This document shows positions 17,400 through 28,180 of a stretch of 64,000 nt of DNA, one piece after another. The position numbers were made by a program, and so were the translations under genes. This stretch comes from Citricoccus zhacaiensis (GTDB lineage: Bacteria; Actinomycetota; Actinomycetes; Actinomycetales; Micrococcaceae), in the NCBI RefSeq assembly GCF_014645315.1, contig NZ_BMLQ01000001.1:181665-245664 (forward strand), given 5' to 3'. Each line of letters starts with the position of its first letter. Position 1 is the first letter of the stretch. The notes beneath the pieces are model-generated. The model was given only the letters and a program-made list of their open reading frames with translations, did not search any database and was not told the origin of the DNA.

Positions 17400-19310
17400 T
17401 CACTCGTAGGTGACGGACTGCAACTCGTCCGTCAGGGCCACCATGGAGACCTTGGCCTCGTCTCCGGTGGCTCCCTCGGCCGGGATGCGCAGGGCCACCA
17501 CCTCACGGTACGTCATCTCCACCGGCGAGTCGCTTTCAGTGCTGTCCTCGCCGGCCAGGGCGGCTGCCACCTCGTCCACCATCACCGTGGCACCCTCCTC
17601 GCGCGGGGCAATGGTCATCCTGGCGTCCAGGAGTCCGAGCACCAGGGCGGAGCCGTCGGCCAGGCGCATCGTGGTCGTCGTCCCCGGAATGGACTCACGG
17701 AGGAGGGACAGGCGTGCATCCGGCGCCTCCTCCTCAATGCTGGCCTGGTAGTCGTGGATGCCGTCCACCATGCTGTTGTGCGCGAACTGCTCACCGAAGG
17801 AATGGTCCGGCACATTCAGGTACCGAGCCAGCCCGTCCACGGCGGTGGCGGGCGACATGACCAGACCACTGCCGTCATCCTCCGCCACCATCTCGACCTC
17901 GGTGTTGGACAGGTCGCTGGCCGGCAGCCTGGCCCCCGGGATCATGGAGGCGGCGGTCACCAACCGGTACTGCGCCCGCGCGGAATCCTGCCGCAGCATC
18001 AGCAGTTGCGGGGTGGCGTTGGCCTCACCCTGGGTCACCACGGTGACCGTGCGGGGGAACGCAGGATCGGCGGGAGCCAGCACGGACCGGATGGGAGCGG
18101 CCGCCACCGGCTCTGCCGCCCGCACGTCGTCCGAGACCTGGACGTTGGCGTAGTTGGCGCCCCGCATGGACAGTTGGGGGTCGGCCACGCGGGGCTTGAG
18201 GACCTCGGGATCCTGCTCCGCATCACCTTCGGCCACGACCGACTCGATCTGGCCGAGGATGCGCTCCAACTGGCTGTCGGTCAGGATCGGGTACTGGTCG
18301 CTCTCGTCGGCCGACGCCTGGTCTGAGGCCTGGGGCGCGTCGCTGGCCGGAGCACCCTGGGTGCCCTGTGCTGTCGCCGGGCCCACGCCGAGGACACCCG
18401 CCAGAGCCAGACTTCCGGCCAGGAGGCCGGCGAGCCGGGCACGGGACGCATGAGGGCGGCCAACCTGCATGCGGGGAGCCTGCGTGCGGGAGACCTGACC
18501 GGTGCCGTCGGAGGGCGGCGTGGTCGAGGTGTTCGGAGTGGTCGAGGTGTTCGGAGTGCTCGAGGCCGAGCTGCCTCGCACGTCCGGGGAGCCGGCGCTG
18601 GTGCCGCCGGCGCCGCCGTCGTTGTTGTCGTTGTTGTTGTGGTGGTGGCGGCGGTTTCCCGTGTTGCCCGGAGCCGTACGGCGACGGATCAGGAGCGCCC
18701 ACACCAGCAGGCCGAGTCCGGCGAGGACCAGCAGGCCGCCGATGATGGCCAGCGGGACGATCCACGGGCTGTCGCCGAGGGTGTTGGTCCAGCTCACCGT
18801 CATCTCGGCCGGTGCGGGCTCGGTGCCGTCGGCGGCGACCAAGAGGGACCAATCCCCCTCGGACGGCACGGACCACCGCTGCTCGATCGTGCCGCTGGCC
18901 TCCTGGGTGTCCACCCACAGATCGGAACCTGCGGGGTCGGGAACCGTGGCCTCACCCTCGGTGTGCTCGACCACGACCCGCGGATCCTGGCCGTTCGGCA
19001 CCTCGGTCTCGACGCCGGTGACGGTATTGTGGGCGGCGTCCCCGATCCACGCCTCGATGTCCCGGGTCTGGCCGAGCATGACCGTGTAGTCACCGTCACC
19101 GGTGAGCGTGTAGTCCACCGGGTCCTCCGCGACCTCGTTGATGCCACCGGTGATGACGGTCAGGGGAGCCTCCGGCGCGGCATCGACGGAGGACTGGTCC
19201 GTCGTGGCCGTCAGCGTCGCCGGAGGGGCCCAGATCGTCTGCAGGCCGACGGCGCCGACAAGGGCGGCAAGGCCCAGCATCAGGGCTACTACTCCGGAAA
19301 CAACTCGCAC
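17400..19310 (-). CDS. large membrane-anchored protein with two extracytoplasmic modules, function unknown
   Basis: A 636-residue protein not assigned to a named family. From the N-terminus: a transmembrane or signal segment (about 5-24), an extracytoplasmic beta-rich module (25-190), a strong transmembrane helix (WIVPLAIIGGLLVLAGLGLL, near 193-212) with RRR after it, a low-complexity His/Asn/Ser/Thr linker (215-285), then a second signal-like hydrophobic segment ending in an AxA-type motif (GPATAQG, near 320-345), then a second extracytoplasmic module to the end. It looks like two exported proteins joined. The GTG at 19310 puts the first hydrophobic segment at the N-terminus; the frame is open to GTG 19388, but a TATACT just upstream argues that 19388 is untranslated. 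The start is uncertain. Confidence 0.65.
   Translation of the reverse strand: MRVVSGVVALMLGLAALVGAVGLQTIWAPPATLTATTDQSSVDAAPEAPLTVITGGINEVAEDPVDYTLTGDGDYTVMLGQTRDIEAWIGDAAHNTVTGVETEVPNGQDPRVVVEHTEGEATVPDPAGSDLWVDTQEASGTIEQRWSVPSEGDWSLLVAADGTEPAPAEMTVSWTNTLGDSPWIVPLAIIGGLLVLAGLGLLVWALLIRRRTAPGNTGNRRHHHNNNDNNDGGAGGTSAGSPDVRGSSASSTPNTSTTPNTSTTPPSDGTGQVSRTQAPRMQVGRPHASRARLAGLLAGSLALAGVLGVGPATAQGTQGAPASDAPQASDQASADESDQYPILTDSQLERILGQIESVVAEGDAEQDPEVLKPRVADPQLSMRGANYANVQVSDDVRAAEPVAAAPIRSVLAPADPAFPRTVTVVTQGEANATPQLLMLRQDSARAQYRLVTAASMIPGARLPASDLSNTEVEMVAEDDGSGLVMSPATAVDGLARYLNVPDHSFGEQFAHNSMVDGIHDYQASIEEEAPDARLSLLRESIPGTTTTMRLADGSALVLGLLDARMTIAPREEGATVMVDEVAAALAGEDSTESDSPVEMTYREVVALRIPAEGATGDEAKVSMVALTDELQSVTYE
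18522..18565. repeat. 18-bp tandem repeat encoding a Thr/Ser/Asn/Pro linker
   Basis: Two perfect 18-bp copies (18522-18539 and 18540-18557) plus a partial third encode the hexapeptide-periodic NTSTTP linker between the two modules of the membrane protein. Confidence 0.85.
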
Positions 19311-19391
19311 GCGGTCTACCTGTCTGTGGTTTGGGGGGGTGGTGATGATGAGAGCGGTCCGAGGGAGGACCCGGCCGCACCTCAACACCCC

Positions 19392-19397
19392 AGTATA
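19392..19397 (-). promoter_or_regulatory. -10 hexamer for the large membrane protein gene
   Basis: Minus-strand TATACT, close to the consensus TATAAT. A transcript would begin near 19385, leaving about a 75-nt leader to the GTG at 19310. It is back-to-back with the plus-strand promoter of the AI-2E-family gene. Confidence 0.45.
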
Positions 19398-19455
19398 CCG
19401 AGAAGGTCACCAAATGATAACGACGCAGGTCGTCACGGGACTCAGGCCGGTGACG

Positions 19456-19461
19456 TAATCT
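19456..19461 (+). promoter_or_regulatory. -10 hexamer for leaderless AI-2E-family gene
   Basis: TAATCT with a 7-nt spacer to the GTG at 19469. Confidence 0.55.
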
Positions 19462-19468
19462 GTGGCTT

Positions 19469-20794
19469 GTGCAGGACCACGACTCCCCCCACGCGGCTTC
19501 CGATGCCGTCCCCGAGGCCCCTTCCGGCAGCCCTTCCGGGGCTGACTCCGGTACGCCGGCAGCCGCTGCCGCCGCGCCGCGCTCCGGCCTCCTCCGGCGG
19601 TGGTGGGCCGCGCGCCGGCTGCCCGGCGCACGGCCCCGTCCCCGATTCGAACTGCGGCCGGCGGCCACGTCAGTGTCCGCTGCAGAGGCCGAGGCGAACA
19701 AGGGACCCGCAGTCCGTGCCGCCGACGCCGCCGACCCGTCCCACCGCGTCCGGCTGGTCCAGTGGGCCCATCCCGTCCAGACCGGCTTCCTGTTCACGTT
19801 CGGCGTGGGCCTGGCCTTCCTGCTGTACGGGATCATCTCCGCCAACACGCAACTGCTCGTGTGGATCGGCGCGGCCCTGTTCATCTCCCTCGGGCTGGAC
19901 CCGGTGGTCCGGCGCATCGAGTCGTGGGGTGCCCCCCGAGGGGTGGGCGTGGCTGCAGCCGTACTGCTGCTGGCGGCGATCCTGACGCTGTTCTTCTCCC
20001 TGCTCATCCCCACCGTGGTCGAGCAGACCACGGCCTTCGTCAACGACCTGCCGGCCATGGTCTCCGACTTCCTCGAGTCACAGTTCTTCCACGACCTGGA
20101 CAGCCAGTTCGGCATCCGGGACATCGCGGTGACGGAGCTGGAGAAGTTCATCGGCGACTCGTCCAACGTCACGGCCGTCTTCGGCGGACTCTTCGGGGTG
20201 GGCACCGCCATCGTCAACACCGGGTTCGCCGTGCTGATCGTGCTGGTGCTGACCCTGTACTTCCTCGCCACCCTGCCGGCCATGAAGTTCTGGGCCTACC
20301 GGCTGGCCCCCAGCAGCCGGCGTCCCCGGGTGGAGTACCTCGGCGAGGAGATCACCTCCTCCGTGGGCCACTACGTCATCGGACAGTCGGTCGTGGCGGG
20401 CCTCAACGGACTGGTCGCCTTCATCGCCATCTCCATCGCCGGGATCCCCTTCGGGGCGCTCCTAGCCTTCTTCGCCGGCCTGATGGCCTTCATCCCCCTC
20501 GTGGGCGCGATGACCGGCGGCATCATCCTGACGCTCGTGGCCCTGACCGGCGGATGGCAACCGGCCCTGATCTTCGCCGCGATCTACTTCATCTACCTCC
20601 AGGTCGAGGCCTACTTCGTCTCACCGCGGGTGATGAGCAAGGCCGTGGCCGTGCCGGGTTCCGTCGCCGTGATCGCCGTGATCGCCGGGGCTGCCCTCCT
20701 CGGGGTGCTGGGCGCCCTGATGGCCATCCCGCTCGCGGCGGCGGTCATGCTGGTGGTCAAGGAAGTGCTGATCCCCCGGCAGGACCGGATCTAG
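19469..20794 (+). CDS. AI-2E family transporter (PerM/YdiK type)
   Basis: A 441-residue inner-membrane permease. After a 95-residue polar, Ala/Pro-rich N-terminus come about eight transmembrane segments in the pattern of Pfam AI-2E_transport, including the paired N-terminal helices, a long soluble stretch (about 185-240), and the C-terminal block with GIILTLVALTGGW and YLQVEAYFVSPRVM. GTG 19469 is supported by TAATCT 7 nt upstream (leaderless). Family members export diverse small molecules or act as Na+/H+ antiporters; the name does not prove autoinducer transport. Confidence 0.9.
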   Translation: MQDHDSPHAASDAVPEAPSGSPSGADSGTPAAAAAAPRSGLLRRWWAARRLPGARPRPRFELRPAATSVSAAEAEANKGPAVRAADAADPSHRVRLVQWAHPVQTGFLFTFGVGLAFLLYGIISANTQLLVWIGAALFISLGLDPVVRRIESWGAPRGVGVAAAVLLLAAILTLFFSLLIPTVVEQTTAFVNDLPAMVSDFLESQFFHDLDSQFGIRDIAVTELEKFIGDSSNVTAVFGGLFGVGTAIVNTGFAVLIVLVLTLYFLATLPAMKFWAYRLAPSSRRPRVEYLGEEITSSVGHYVIGQSVVAGLNGLVAFIAISIAGIPFGALLAFFAGLMAFIPLVGAMTGGIILTLVALTGGWQPALIFAAIYFIYLQVEAYFVSPRVMSKAVAVPGSVAVIAVIAGAALLGVLGALMAIPLAAAVMLVVKEVLIPRQDRI

Positions 20795-20815
20795 GCGCCC
20801 CGGCGACACCGGCAA

Positions 20816-20847
20816 CCCGTCAGTAGAGCCCGTCAGTAGAGCCCGTC
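20816..20847. repeat. 13-bp tandem repeat spanning a stop codon
   Basis: CCCGTCAGTAGAG is present at 20816-20828 and 20829-20841 with a partial third copy. On the minus strand it duplicates the Leu-Tyr-stop end of the small zinc-motif gene. Confidence 0.85.
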
Positions 20848-21168
20848 CTGCCGGCGATTGGACCAGCAGGGCTGGTGCCAATGCCGCCGGTCTGCGCCGG
20901 CCGCCTCGTCACCGAAGATGGAATCGCTGCGCCAGGTCACCAGGTGCGCCATCCCCGGCGGAATCGTCCGGCCGCAACCGGGGCAGGTGTAGTCCTTCAC
21001 CGCGCGCCAGGCGGCGATCTGGCGGACATGCCAGCCGCCGTCGTGCCCCTGCTCCTGCCGGTACCCGGGATCCAGGCCCAGGAGGGCATCCAACCGGTCC
21101 TGCCGACCGGGGGCCGGTGCCGGGCGCCGGGATGGCCCGGAGCGGCGAGGGCGGTTCGAGCGTGGCAC
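20833..21168 (-). CDS. small conserved zinc-motif protein, head-to-head with nucS
   Basis: A 111-residue protein of unknown function. The basic N-terminus (Arg/Pro-rich, 1-25) is followed by a conserved part: [20 protein letters not shown] near residues 59-78 has a CxxC pair, and HWHQPCW near 97-103 can complete a zinc site. Similar short proteins occur in many actinobacteria. Start is GTG with GGAAGGA 7 nt upstream. It diverges from nucS with 79 nt between the two starts, so the two may share control. Convergent with the AI-2E gene, only 38 nt away. Confidence 0.75.
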   Translation of the reverse strand: MPRSNRPRRSGPSRRPAPAPGRQDRLDALLGLDPGYRQEQGHDGGWHVRQIAAWRAVKDYTCPGCGRTIPPGMAHLVTWRSDSIFGDEAAGADRRHWHQPCWSNRRQDGLY

Positions 21169-21234
21169 GCCACCATCCTTCCACAGCCAGCCCAGGCACG
21201 GACGGACCTTTCACGGCCCCCTCCCCCGGACCGC

Positions 21235-21240
21235 TAGACT
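21235..21240 (+). promoter_or_regulatory. -10 hexamer for leaderless nucS
   Basis: TAGACT with a 7-nt spacer to GTG 21248, which settles the nucS start. Confidence 0.6.
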
Positions 21241-21247
21241 CCCCTGT

Positions 21248-21943
21248 GTGCGTTTGGTAATAGCCCGGTGTTCCGTCAACTACGAGGGGCGTCTGCGCGC
21301 CCACCTGCCCCAGGCGACCCGCCTGCTGCTGGTCAAGGCCGACGGCTCCGTGCTGGTGCATTCGGACGGCGGCTCCTACAAGCCGCTGAACTGGATGAGC
21401 CCGCCGGCGACCCTGCGCACGGCCGAACCCAGCGAGGAGCTGGCCGCCGAGGGTGTGGTCCAAGTCTGGACGGTGCAGGCCGCGAAGTCGGACGACCGGC
21501 TGATCGTGCACCTCTTCGAGATCCTGCACGATTCCTCGCATGAGCTCGGGGTGGATCCAGGACTGGTCAAGGACGGCGTCGAGTCCGACCTGCAACGGCT
21601 GTTGGCCGAGCAGATCGAGCTGCTCGGCGACGGTCACACGCTGGTGCGCCGCGAGTACATGACCGCCATCGGGCCCGTGGACATCCTCGCCCGGGACGCC
21701 ACCGGCGGCTCGGTGGCCGTGGAGCTCAAGCGCCGCGGGGACATCGACGGCGTGGAGCAGCTCACCCGCTACCTGGAACTGATGAACCGCGATCCGTTGC
21801 TGGCCCCGGTCCGGGGCGTCTACGCCGCACAACAGATCAAGCCCCAGGCCCGCACCCTGGCCGAGGACCGGGGCATCCGCTGCCTCACCCTCGACTACGA
21901 CGCCATGCGCGGCGTGGACGATGCCGAGTCCCGGCTCTTCTGA
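21248..21943 (+). CDS. nucS: mismatch-specific endonuclease NucS/EndoMS
   Basis: A 231-residue nuclease that cuts both strands at mismatches and provides mismatch repair in actinobacteria lacking MutS/MutL. The N-terminal DNA-binding domain (1-110) opens [16 protein letters not shown]. The RecB-like nuclease site is D145 (GPVDILARD), E159 and K161 (VAVELKRR), all present. The C-terminus ends SRLF; family members end in a beta-clamp-binding motif of this sort. GTG 21248 fits a leaderless promoter. The nagA-like gene starts within its last 23 nt. Confidence 0.95.
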   Translation: MRLVIARCSVNYEGRLRAHLPQATRLLLVKADGSVLVHSDGGSYKPLNWMSPPATLRTAEPSEELAAEGVVQVWTVQAAKSDDRLIVHLFEILHDSSHELGVDPGLVKDGVESDLQRLLAEQIELLGDGHTLVRREYMTAIGPVDILARDATGGSVAVELKRRGDIDGVEQLTRYLELMNRDPLLAPVRGVYAAQQIKPQARTLAEDRGIRCLTLDYDAMRGVDDAESRLF

Positions 21944-23102
21944 GCCGTCTCGTGACCCTGCGGCCCACCTCGGATCCGGCTCCGGACCGCGGACGGACCG
22001 GCTCACCACGCCCGGACTCGTCGACCAGCACTGCCATGGACTGGCCGGCGTGGACTTCGCCACGGCGCCCGTGCACCACGTCCGTGACGCACTCCGGGAG
22101 CTGTTCCGGCGGGGCGTGACCCGCGTGGTGGCCTCCCTCCCCACCCTCCCCGCCCCGGACCTGCTGGCCGCCGTCCGGCGACTCGCCCCGCTGGTCTGGG
22201 AGGGCAGCCTGGCCGGCCTCCACCTGGAGGGGCCGTTCCTGTCCCGCCACCGCTGCGGGGCCCAATCCGCCGAAGATGTCCTGGAGCCAGGATCGGACCG
22301 GTCACGCCGGCTGCTGGAGTCTCTGGTGCAGGCCGGACGCCCCGACCACGGCGGCCCGGACGCCCAGGCGATCGTCGCCATGACCTATGCCCCCGAGCTC
22401 GAGGGCGCCGAGTGGGTGGAGCGCGCCCTGTTCGCCGCGGGCATCCTGCCCTCCCCCGGCCACACCGACGCCACGGAAGCCGAGTTCAGCACGGCCTTGC
22501 AGCGGTGGACCGGGATGCAGACGCCGGGCCTGGGCCTCGGCGGCACGGGCCGGCACCGGCTCCCCGCCGTGACCCACCTGTTCAACGCCATGCCCGGATT
22601 CCACCACCGCGCCCCGGGACCGGTTCCGGCCGCCCTGCGCGCTGCGGCCCGCGGAGACCTCCGCGTCGAGCTGGTGGCTGACGGCCTCCATGTGGACCCC
22701 GACGTCATCCAGGACGTCCTGCGCCTCGTCCCGGGGGCCGTCTGCGTGGTCTCGGACGCCTCCGCGGCCACCGACGCGCCCGCGGGCACCTACACGCTGG
22801 GCGCGGTCGCCATCGAGACCACCGGGAACACCGGGAACCAGAACAGCAGAGCACCCCGATTGGCGGGTCAGCCGACCCTGGCCTCCGGAGCCGTGTCCCT
22901 GGACGGTGCGCTGCGGCACCTGCTCGCGTGGGGTGTTCCACTGGAACTCGCGGTCCCCGCTGTGAGCACGACGCCGGCCCTCACCCTGCCGTCCACACGC
23001 CGCGCCTCCGGGTGGGTCGAGTGGGACTGGGACGCCGAGAACGGGACGATCGCGCCCGGCCCGCCGGCCGTCGTCGTCCCTCCGGGTGCTCCGGGCACAT
23101 AA
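21921..23102 (+). CDS. nagA: N-acetylglucosamine-6-phosphate deacetylase-like amidohydrolase
   Basis: A 393-residue TIM-barrel amidohydrolase that would remove acetate from GlcNAc-6-phosphate in amino-sugar recycling. Metal and substrate motifs are [10 protein letters not shown] (31-40, metal ligands H37 and H39), LHLEGPFLS near 95, PGHTDA near 178, [13 protein letters not shown] near 215, LVADGLHV near 245 and [10 protein letters not shown] near 275. Only 30 residues precede PGLVD, where E. coli NagA has about 50, so the small beta domain is shortened. The ATG lies inside nucS (23-nt overlap). No nagB or sugar transporter is adjacent. Confidence 0.85.
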   Translation: MPSPGSSEPSRDPAAHLGSGSGPRTDRLTTPGLVDQHCHGLAGVDFATAPVHHVRDALRELFRRGVTRVVASLPTLPAPDLLAAVRRLAPLVWEGSLAGLHLEGPFLSRHRCGAQSAEDVLEPGSDRSRRLLESLVQAGRPDHGGPDAQAIVAMTYAPELEGAEWVERALFAAGILPSPGHTDATEAEFSTALQRWTGMQTPGLGLGGTGRHRLPAVTHLFNAMPGFHHRAPGPVPAALRAAARGDLRVELVADGLHVDPDVIQDVLRLVPGAVCVVSDASAATDAPAGTYTLGAVAIETTGNTGNQNSRAPRLAGQPTLASGAVSLDGALRHLLAWGVPLELAVPAVSTTPALTLPSTRRASGWVEWDWDAENGTIAPGPPAVVVPPGAPGT

Positions 23103-23118
23103 GCTGCCCCTTAAAGCA

Positions 23119-23151
23119 ACAGGCACCCCGGCGATGCCGGCATGCCTGTTG
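23119..23151. terminator. bidirectional hairpin between nagA and DUF2550
   Basis: An inverted repeat with outer stem AACAGGCA/TGCCTGTT (8 bp) and inner stem CCGGC/GCCGG (5 bp) around a GAT loop lies between two convergent genes. On the minus strand it is followed by GCTTTAA, the nearest thing to a U-tract. Confidence 0.65.
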
Positions 23152-23180
23152 ACGTACAGATCATGAGGTGTCGAGGTGTC

Positions 23181-23669
23181 CTAATGGGCCCTGCGCCGGT
23201 AGCCCCGCGGCGGGAGCTCCCGCCAGGTGCCGAAACCCACGGCCGGACCGGATTCGATCCAGGCCGAGAGTCCGGCGCAGGCGTCCGCCTGGATGACCAG
23301 GTCGACCGGGGCCGGCCCGCCGTCCACACGCACCACCACCGAGCCGTCCTGGCGGACCGCCCCCTCGCGATGCAGCCGCAGCATGTGCCGCGCCGCCGAC
23401 CAGCGGGGCCGCGGATCCACCGACGCCACCGTCATGAGGTCAAGACCGGATTCGTCGTACCGCCCGATGACGCGAACACCCCCGGTGCCCTCACCTGCCC
23501 CGCGGATGCGGGCGGTGAAGGTCCCGGGGGTACGCACCAAGGTGCGCCAGCGCCAGTAGACCATGAAGGCGACGACCAGGACGGCCGCCACCAGGGCAGC
23601 CAGCACCGCTGCGATCAGCGCGGACCACCCGGGTGTCACCTCAGGCTGCGCCCTGGCCGGCGGATTCAC
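23181..23669 (-). CDS. DUF2550 family membrane protein
   Basis: A protein of up to 162 residues with one N-terminal transmembrane helix (about 13-36: LIAAVLAALVAAVLVVAFMV) followed by a cytosolic beta-rich domain (WRWRTLVRTPGTFTARIRG, VIGRYDESGLDLM, LRLHREGAV). This matches DUF2550 (Rv1312-like), which follows atpC in many actinobacteria. GTG 23669 overlaps atpC by 29 nt; GTG 23639, just after the atpC stop, is an equally possible start and would still keep the helix. Function unknown. Confidence 0.85.
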   Translation of the reverse strand: MNPPARAQPEVTPGWSALIAAVLAALVAAVLVVAFMVYWRWRTLVRTPGTFTARIRGAGEGTGGVRVIGRYDESGLDLMTVASVDPRPRWSAARHMLRLHREGAVRQDGSVVVRVDGGPAPVDLVIQADACAGLSAWIESGPAVGFGTWRELPPRGYRRRAH

Positions 23670-23934
23670 CCTCGAGGCTCGCTGCCCCGGCCACGATCAC
23701 GACGCGATCATTGTCCACGGAGAAGAACCCGCCCTCGGCATGTGCCGTGAGGGTCTGCCCGTTGGTCTGCTGGACCACCACGTCGCCGTCGCCCAGCACG
23801 GCCAGCATCGGGGTGTGACCCGGCAGGATGCCGATCTCGCCCTCTGCGGTCCGGGCGCTGACCGACTGCGCCGGCCCGGACCACACGAAGCGGTCCTCGG
23901 CGACGATCTCGACTTCGAGTTCGTGCTCAGCCAT
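23641..23934 (-). CDS. atpC: ATP synthase epsilon subunit
   Basis: A 97-residue F1 subunit, essentially the N-terminal beta-sandwich only (ELEVEIVAEDRFVWSGPAQ, GEIGILPGHTPMLAVLGDGDVVV). The C-terminal helical hairpin of E. coli epsilon, which inhibits ATP hydrolysis, is nearly absent, as is common in some actinobacteria. It starts 5 nt after atpD and ends the atp operon before DUF2550. Confidence 0.95.
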   Translation of the reverse strand: MAEHELEVEIVAEDRFVWSGPAQSVSARTAEGEIGILPGHTPMLAVLGDGDVVVQQTNGQTLTAHAEGGFFSVDNDRVVIVAGAASLEGESAGQGAA

Positions 23935-23939
23935 GCGGA

Positions 23940-25433
<1,494 letters not shown>

Positions 25434-25479
25434 TCAGTTGGCAGTCAGATGGCTCGTCGGGTGAAGAGCCGGTGCCCGG

Positions 25480-26373
25480 TCAGGATGCGCTGAGCGCGTC
25501 CGCACCGGCGATCAGCTCGGTCAGTTCCTGGGTGATCTCGGCCTGGCGGGCGTTGTTCATCTTCAGGGTGTACTCCGTGACCAGATCCTTGGCGTTGTCC
25601 CCGGCCGACTTCATCGCGCGCTGGCGGTTGGCCAGTTCGGATGCGGAGGCCTGGAGCATGGCAGAGAAGATCCGGGACTCGATGTACTTCGGCAGCAGGG
25701 CGTCCAGGACGTCCTCCGGGGCCGGCTCGTACTCGTAGAGCGGGTACAGCTCCGTGGAGTCGCTGACCTCTTCCTCCACCACCTCGAGGGGCAGCAGGCG
25801 GACCACGGTCGGGACCTGGGTGACCAGCGAGTGGAAGGCGGTGTAGACGACGTGGATCTCGTCCACGCCACCGGCCTCCGTGTCCTCCAGGAACGAGTCG
25901 ACGAGACGCTCTCCGATCTCACGGGCCCGCAGGAACTCCGGAGCATCGGTGTTGCCGGTCCAGACCTCCTGGTACTCGCGGTTGCGGAAGTCGAAGTACC
26001 CCTGCGCCTTGCGGCCCACGAGGTAGATGTCCGTCTCCTTGCCCTCGGCGTGCAGCGACTCGAGCAGCTCCTCCGCATGGCGCAGGATGTTCGCCGAGTA
26101 GGCGCCGGCCATGCCACGGTCCGAGGAGAGGACCAGCACGGCAGCGCGCTTCGGGTTCTCGACCTCGGACGTCAGCACGTGTTCGATGTCCTGCTGCGAT
26201 GACACGGCGGACACGGCGCGGGTGATCGCGTTGGCGTACGGCAGCGACGCGGACACGCGCTCACGTGCCTTGCCGATGCGGGACGTGGCGATCAGCTCCA
26301 TCGCCTTGAAGATCTTCTGCATCGACTGGGTCGAGGCGATCTTCTGGCGGTAGACCCGGATCTGGGCTCCCAT
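25480..26373 (-). CDS. atpG: ATP synthase gamma subunit
   Basis: A 297-residue F1 central-stalk protein. The N-terminal helix ([20 protein letters not shown]) and the C-terminal helix ([29 protein letters not shown], split here by description only) form the coiled coil rotating within alpha3beta3. [16 protein letters not shown] near 100-115 is the conserved central block. It lies between atpA and atpD in the standard order. Confidence 0.96.
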   Translation of the reverse strand: MGAQIRVYRQKIASTQSMQKIFKAMELIATSRIGKARERVSASLPYANAITRAVSAVSSQQDIEHVLTSEVENPKRAAVLVLSSDRGMAGAYSANILRHAEELLESLHAEGKETDIYLVGRKAQGYFDFRNREYQEVWTGNTDAPEFLRAREIGERLVDSFLEDTEAGGVDEIHVVYTAFHSLVTQVPTVVRLLPLEVVEEEVSDSTELYPLYEYEPAPEDVLDALLPKYIESRIFSAMLQASASELANRQRAMKSAGDNAKDLVTEYTLKMNNARQAEITQELTELIAGADALSAS

Positions 26374-26462
26374 GGTGGTCCTTTCCTTACGCGTCCGCCT
26401 CCGGCGCCCGTCCGGTCATTCCTGGTGGAAGGACCGGACGGGACTGCCCTCGGCACAACGGG

Positions 26463-28100
26463 TCAGCGCTTCTGCTTGACGATCTTTTCCTGGGTGACCT
26501 GATCGGCCGCCAGCGGCTCGTGCTCCTCGTGGCCGGCGGCGACGAGCTTGTTGTCGCCCTCCCCGAAGAAGCCCTTCTTGAACGCCTCGACCTCGGTCTT
26601 GAGCGCCTCGAGGGTGGAGTCCTCCAGCTTGCCGGTCTCGCGGATCGGGCCGAGCACGACCTCCTTGCGACGCAGGTGGTCCAGGAAGTCACGCTCGAAG
26701 CGCAGCACGTCCTCCACCGGGACCTCGTCCAGGTGGCCGTTGGAGCCGGTCCAGATGGAGACGACCTGCTCCTCGACCGGGTACGGGGAGTACTGCGGCT
26801 GCTTCAGCAGCTCGGTCAGGCGCTCACCACGGGCCAGCTGACGGCGGGTCGCCGGATCCAGGTCCGAGGCGAACATGGCGAAGGCCTGCTGGTCGCGGTA
26901 CTGGGCCAGGTCCAGCTTCAACGTGCCCGAGACCTTCTTCATGGCCTTGACCTGGGCCGCACCACCCACGCGGGACACCGAGATGCCCACGTCGACGGCG
27001 GGACGCTGGTTGGCGTTGAAGAGATCCGACTGCAGGAAGATCTGCCCGTCGGTGATGGAGATGACGTTGGTCGGGATGTAGGCCGAGACGTCGTTGGCCT
27101 TGGTCTCGACGATCGGCAGGCCGGTCATGGAACCGCCGCCCAGGTCGTCGGACAGCTTGGCACACCGCTCCAGCAGGCGGGAGTGCAGGTAGAACACGTC
27201 GCCGGGGTAGGCCTCGCGGCCCGGCGGGCGGCGCAGCAGTAGCGAGACCGCACGGTAGGCCTCGGCCTGCTTGGAGAGGTCATCGAAGATGATGAGGACG
27301 TGCTTGCCGCCGTACATCCAGTGCTGGCCGATGGCCGAACCGGCGTAGGGCGCCAGGTACTTGAAGCCGGCCGGGTCGGAGGCCGGGGACGCCACGATGG
27401 TGGTGTACTCCAGGGCGCCGTGTTCCTCGAGCGTCTGGCGCACGGAGGCGATGGTCGAGGCCTTCTGGCCGACGGCGACGTAGATGCAACGCACCTGCTT
27501 CGACGGATCGCCGGACTCCCAGTTGTCCTTCTGGTTCAGGATGGTGTCGATGCCGATGGCGGTCTTGCCGGTCTGGCGGTCACCGATGATCAGCTGACGC
27601 TGGCCGCGGCCGATCGGGATCATGGCGTCGATGGACTTCATGCCGGTCTGCAGCGGCTCGTCCACGGACTTGCGCTGGGTGACGCCCGGCGCCTGGAGCT
27701 CCAAGGCGCGGCGGGCCTCGGCCTCGATCGGACCCATGTCGTCCAGGGGTGCACCCAGGGGGTCCACCACGCGGCCGAGGAAGGCGTCGCCCACCGGCAC
27801 GGAGAGGACCTCGCCGGTGCGCTGGACTTCCTGGCCCTCTTCGACGCCCTGGAAGTCGCCGAGCACGACGACGCCGATCTCACGGGTGTCGAGGTTCTGG
27901 GCCAGGCCCAGGGTTCCGTCCTCAAAGCGCAGCAGCTCGTTGGCCATGACGGAGGGCAGACCCTCCACACGGGCAATGCCGTCTGCTGCGGAGACGACGT
28001 GGCCGACCTCCACACGTTCGGTGCCGGCCGGTTCGTAGGATGCCGCGAACTCATTCAGGGCATTGCGAACATCGTCAGCGTTGATGGTCAAGTCGGCCAT
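26463..28100 (-). CDS. atpA: ATP synthase alpha subunit
   Basis: A 545-residue non-catalytic nucleotide-binding F1 subunit. Walker A GDRQTGKT lies near residue 170, and the family block [16 protein letters not shown] near 345 is intact. The C-terminus ends with about 30 charged residues ([21 protein letters not shown] region). ATG 28100 is used because the family N-terminus [18 protein letters not shown] begins there and a purine-rich AGCAGGGAA precedes it; the frame is open to 28139. Confidence 0.97.
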   Translation of the reverse strand: MADLTINADDVRNALNEFAASYEPAGTERVEVGHVVSAADGIARVEGLPSVMANELLRFEDGTLGLAQNLDTREIGVVVLGDFQGVEEGQEVQRTGEVLSVPVGDAFLGRVVDPLGAPLDDMGPIEAEARRALELQAPGVTQRKSVDEPLQTGMKSIDAMIPIGRGQRQLIIGDRQTGKTAIGIDTILNQKDNWESGDPSKQVRCIYVAVGQKASTIASVRQTLEEHGALEYTTIVASPASDPAGFKYLAPYAGSAIGQHWMYGGKHVLIIFDDLSKQAEAYRAVSLLLRRPPGREAYPGDVFYLHSRLLERCAKLSDDLGGGSMTGLPIVETKANDVSAYIPTNVISITDGQIFLQSDLFNANQRPAVDVGISVSRVGGAAQVKAMKKVSGTLKLDLAQYRDQQAFAMFASDLDPATRRQLARGERLTELLKQPQYSPYPVEEQVVSIWTGSNGHLDEVPVEDVLRFERDFLDHLRRKEVVLGPIRETGKLEDSTLEALKTEVEAFKKGFFGEGDNKLVAAGHEEHEPLAADQVTQEKIVKQKR

Positions 28101-28180
28101 CTGCGTTCCCTGCTCTCTGGGGTTGGTGATCATCGACATGCCGATGACCGAAGGTGTCTTGTGGGTTCGTCAGGCCGGCC

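Noticed and set aside
19310-19388. N-terminal extension of the large membrane protein to GTG 19388
   Set aside because: A TATACT lies 3 nt upstream of 19388, so transcription would begin inside or after that codon; the segment also lacks a ribosome-binding site.
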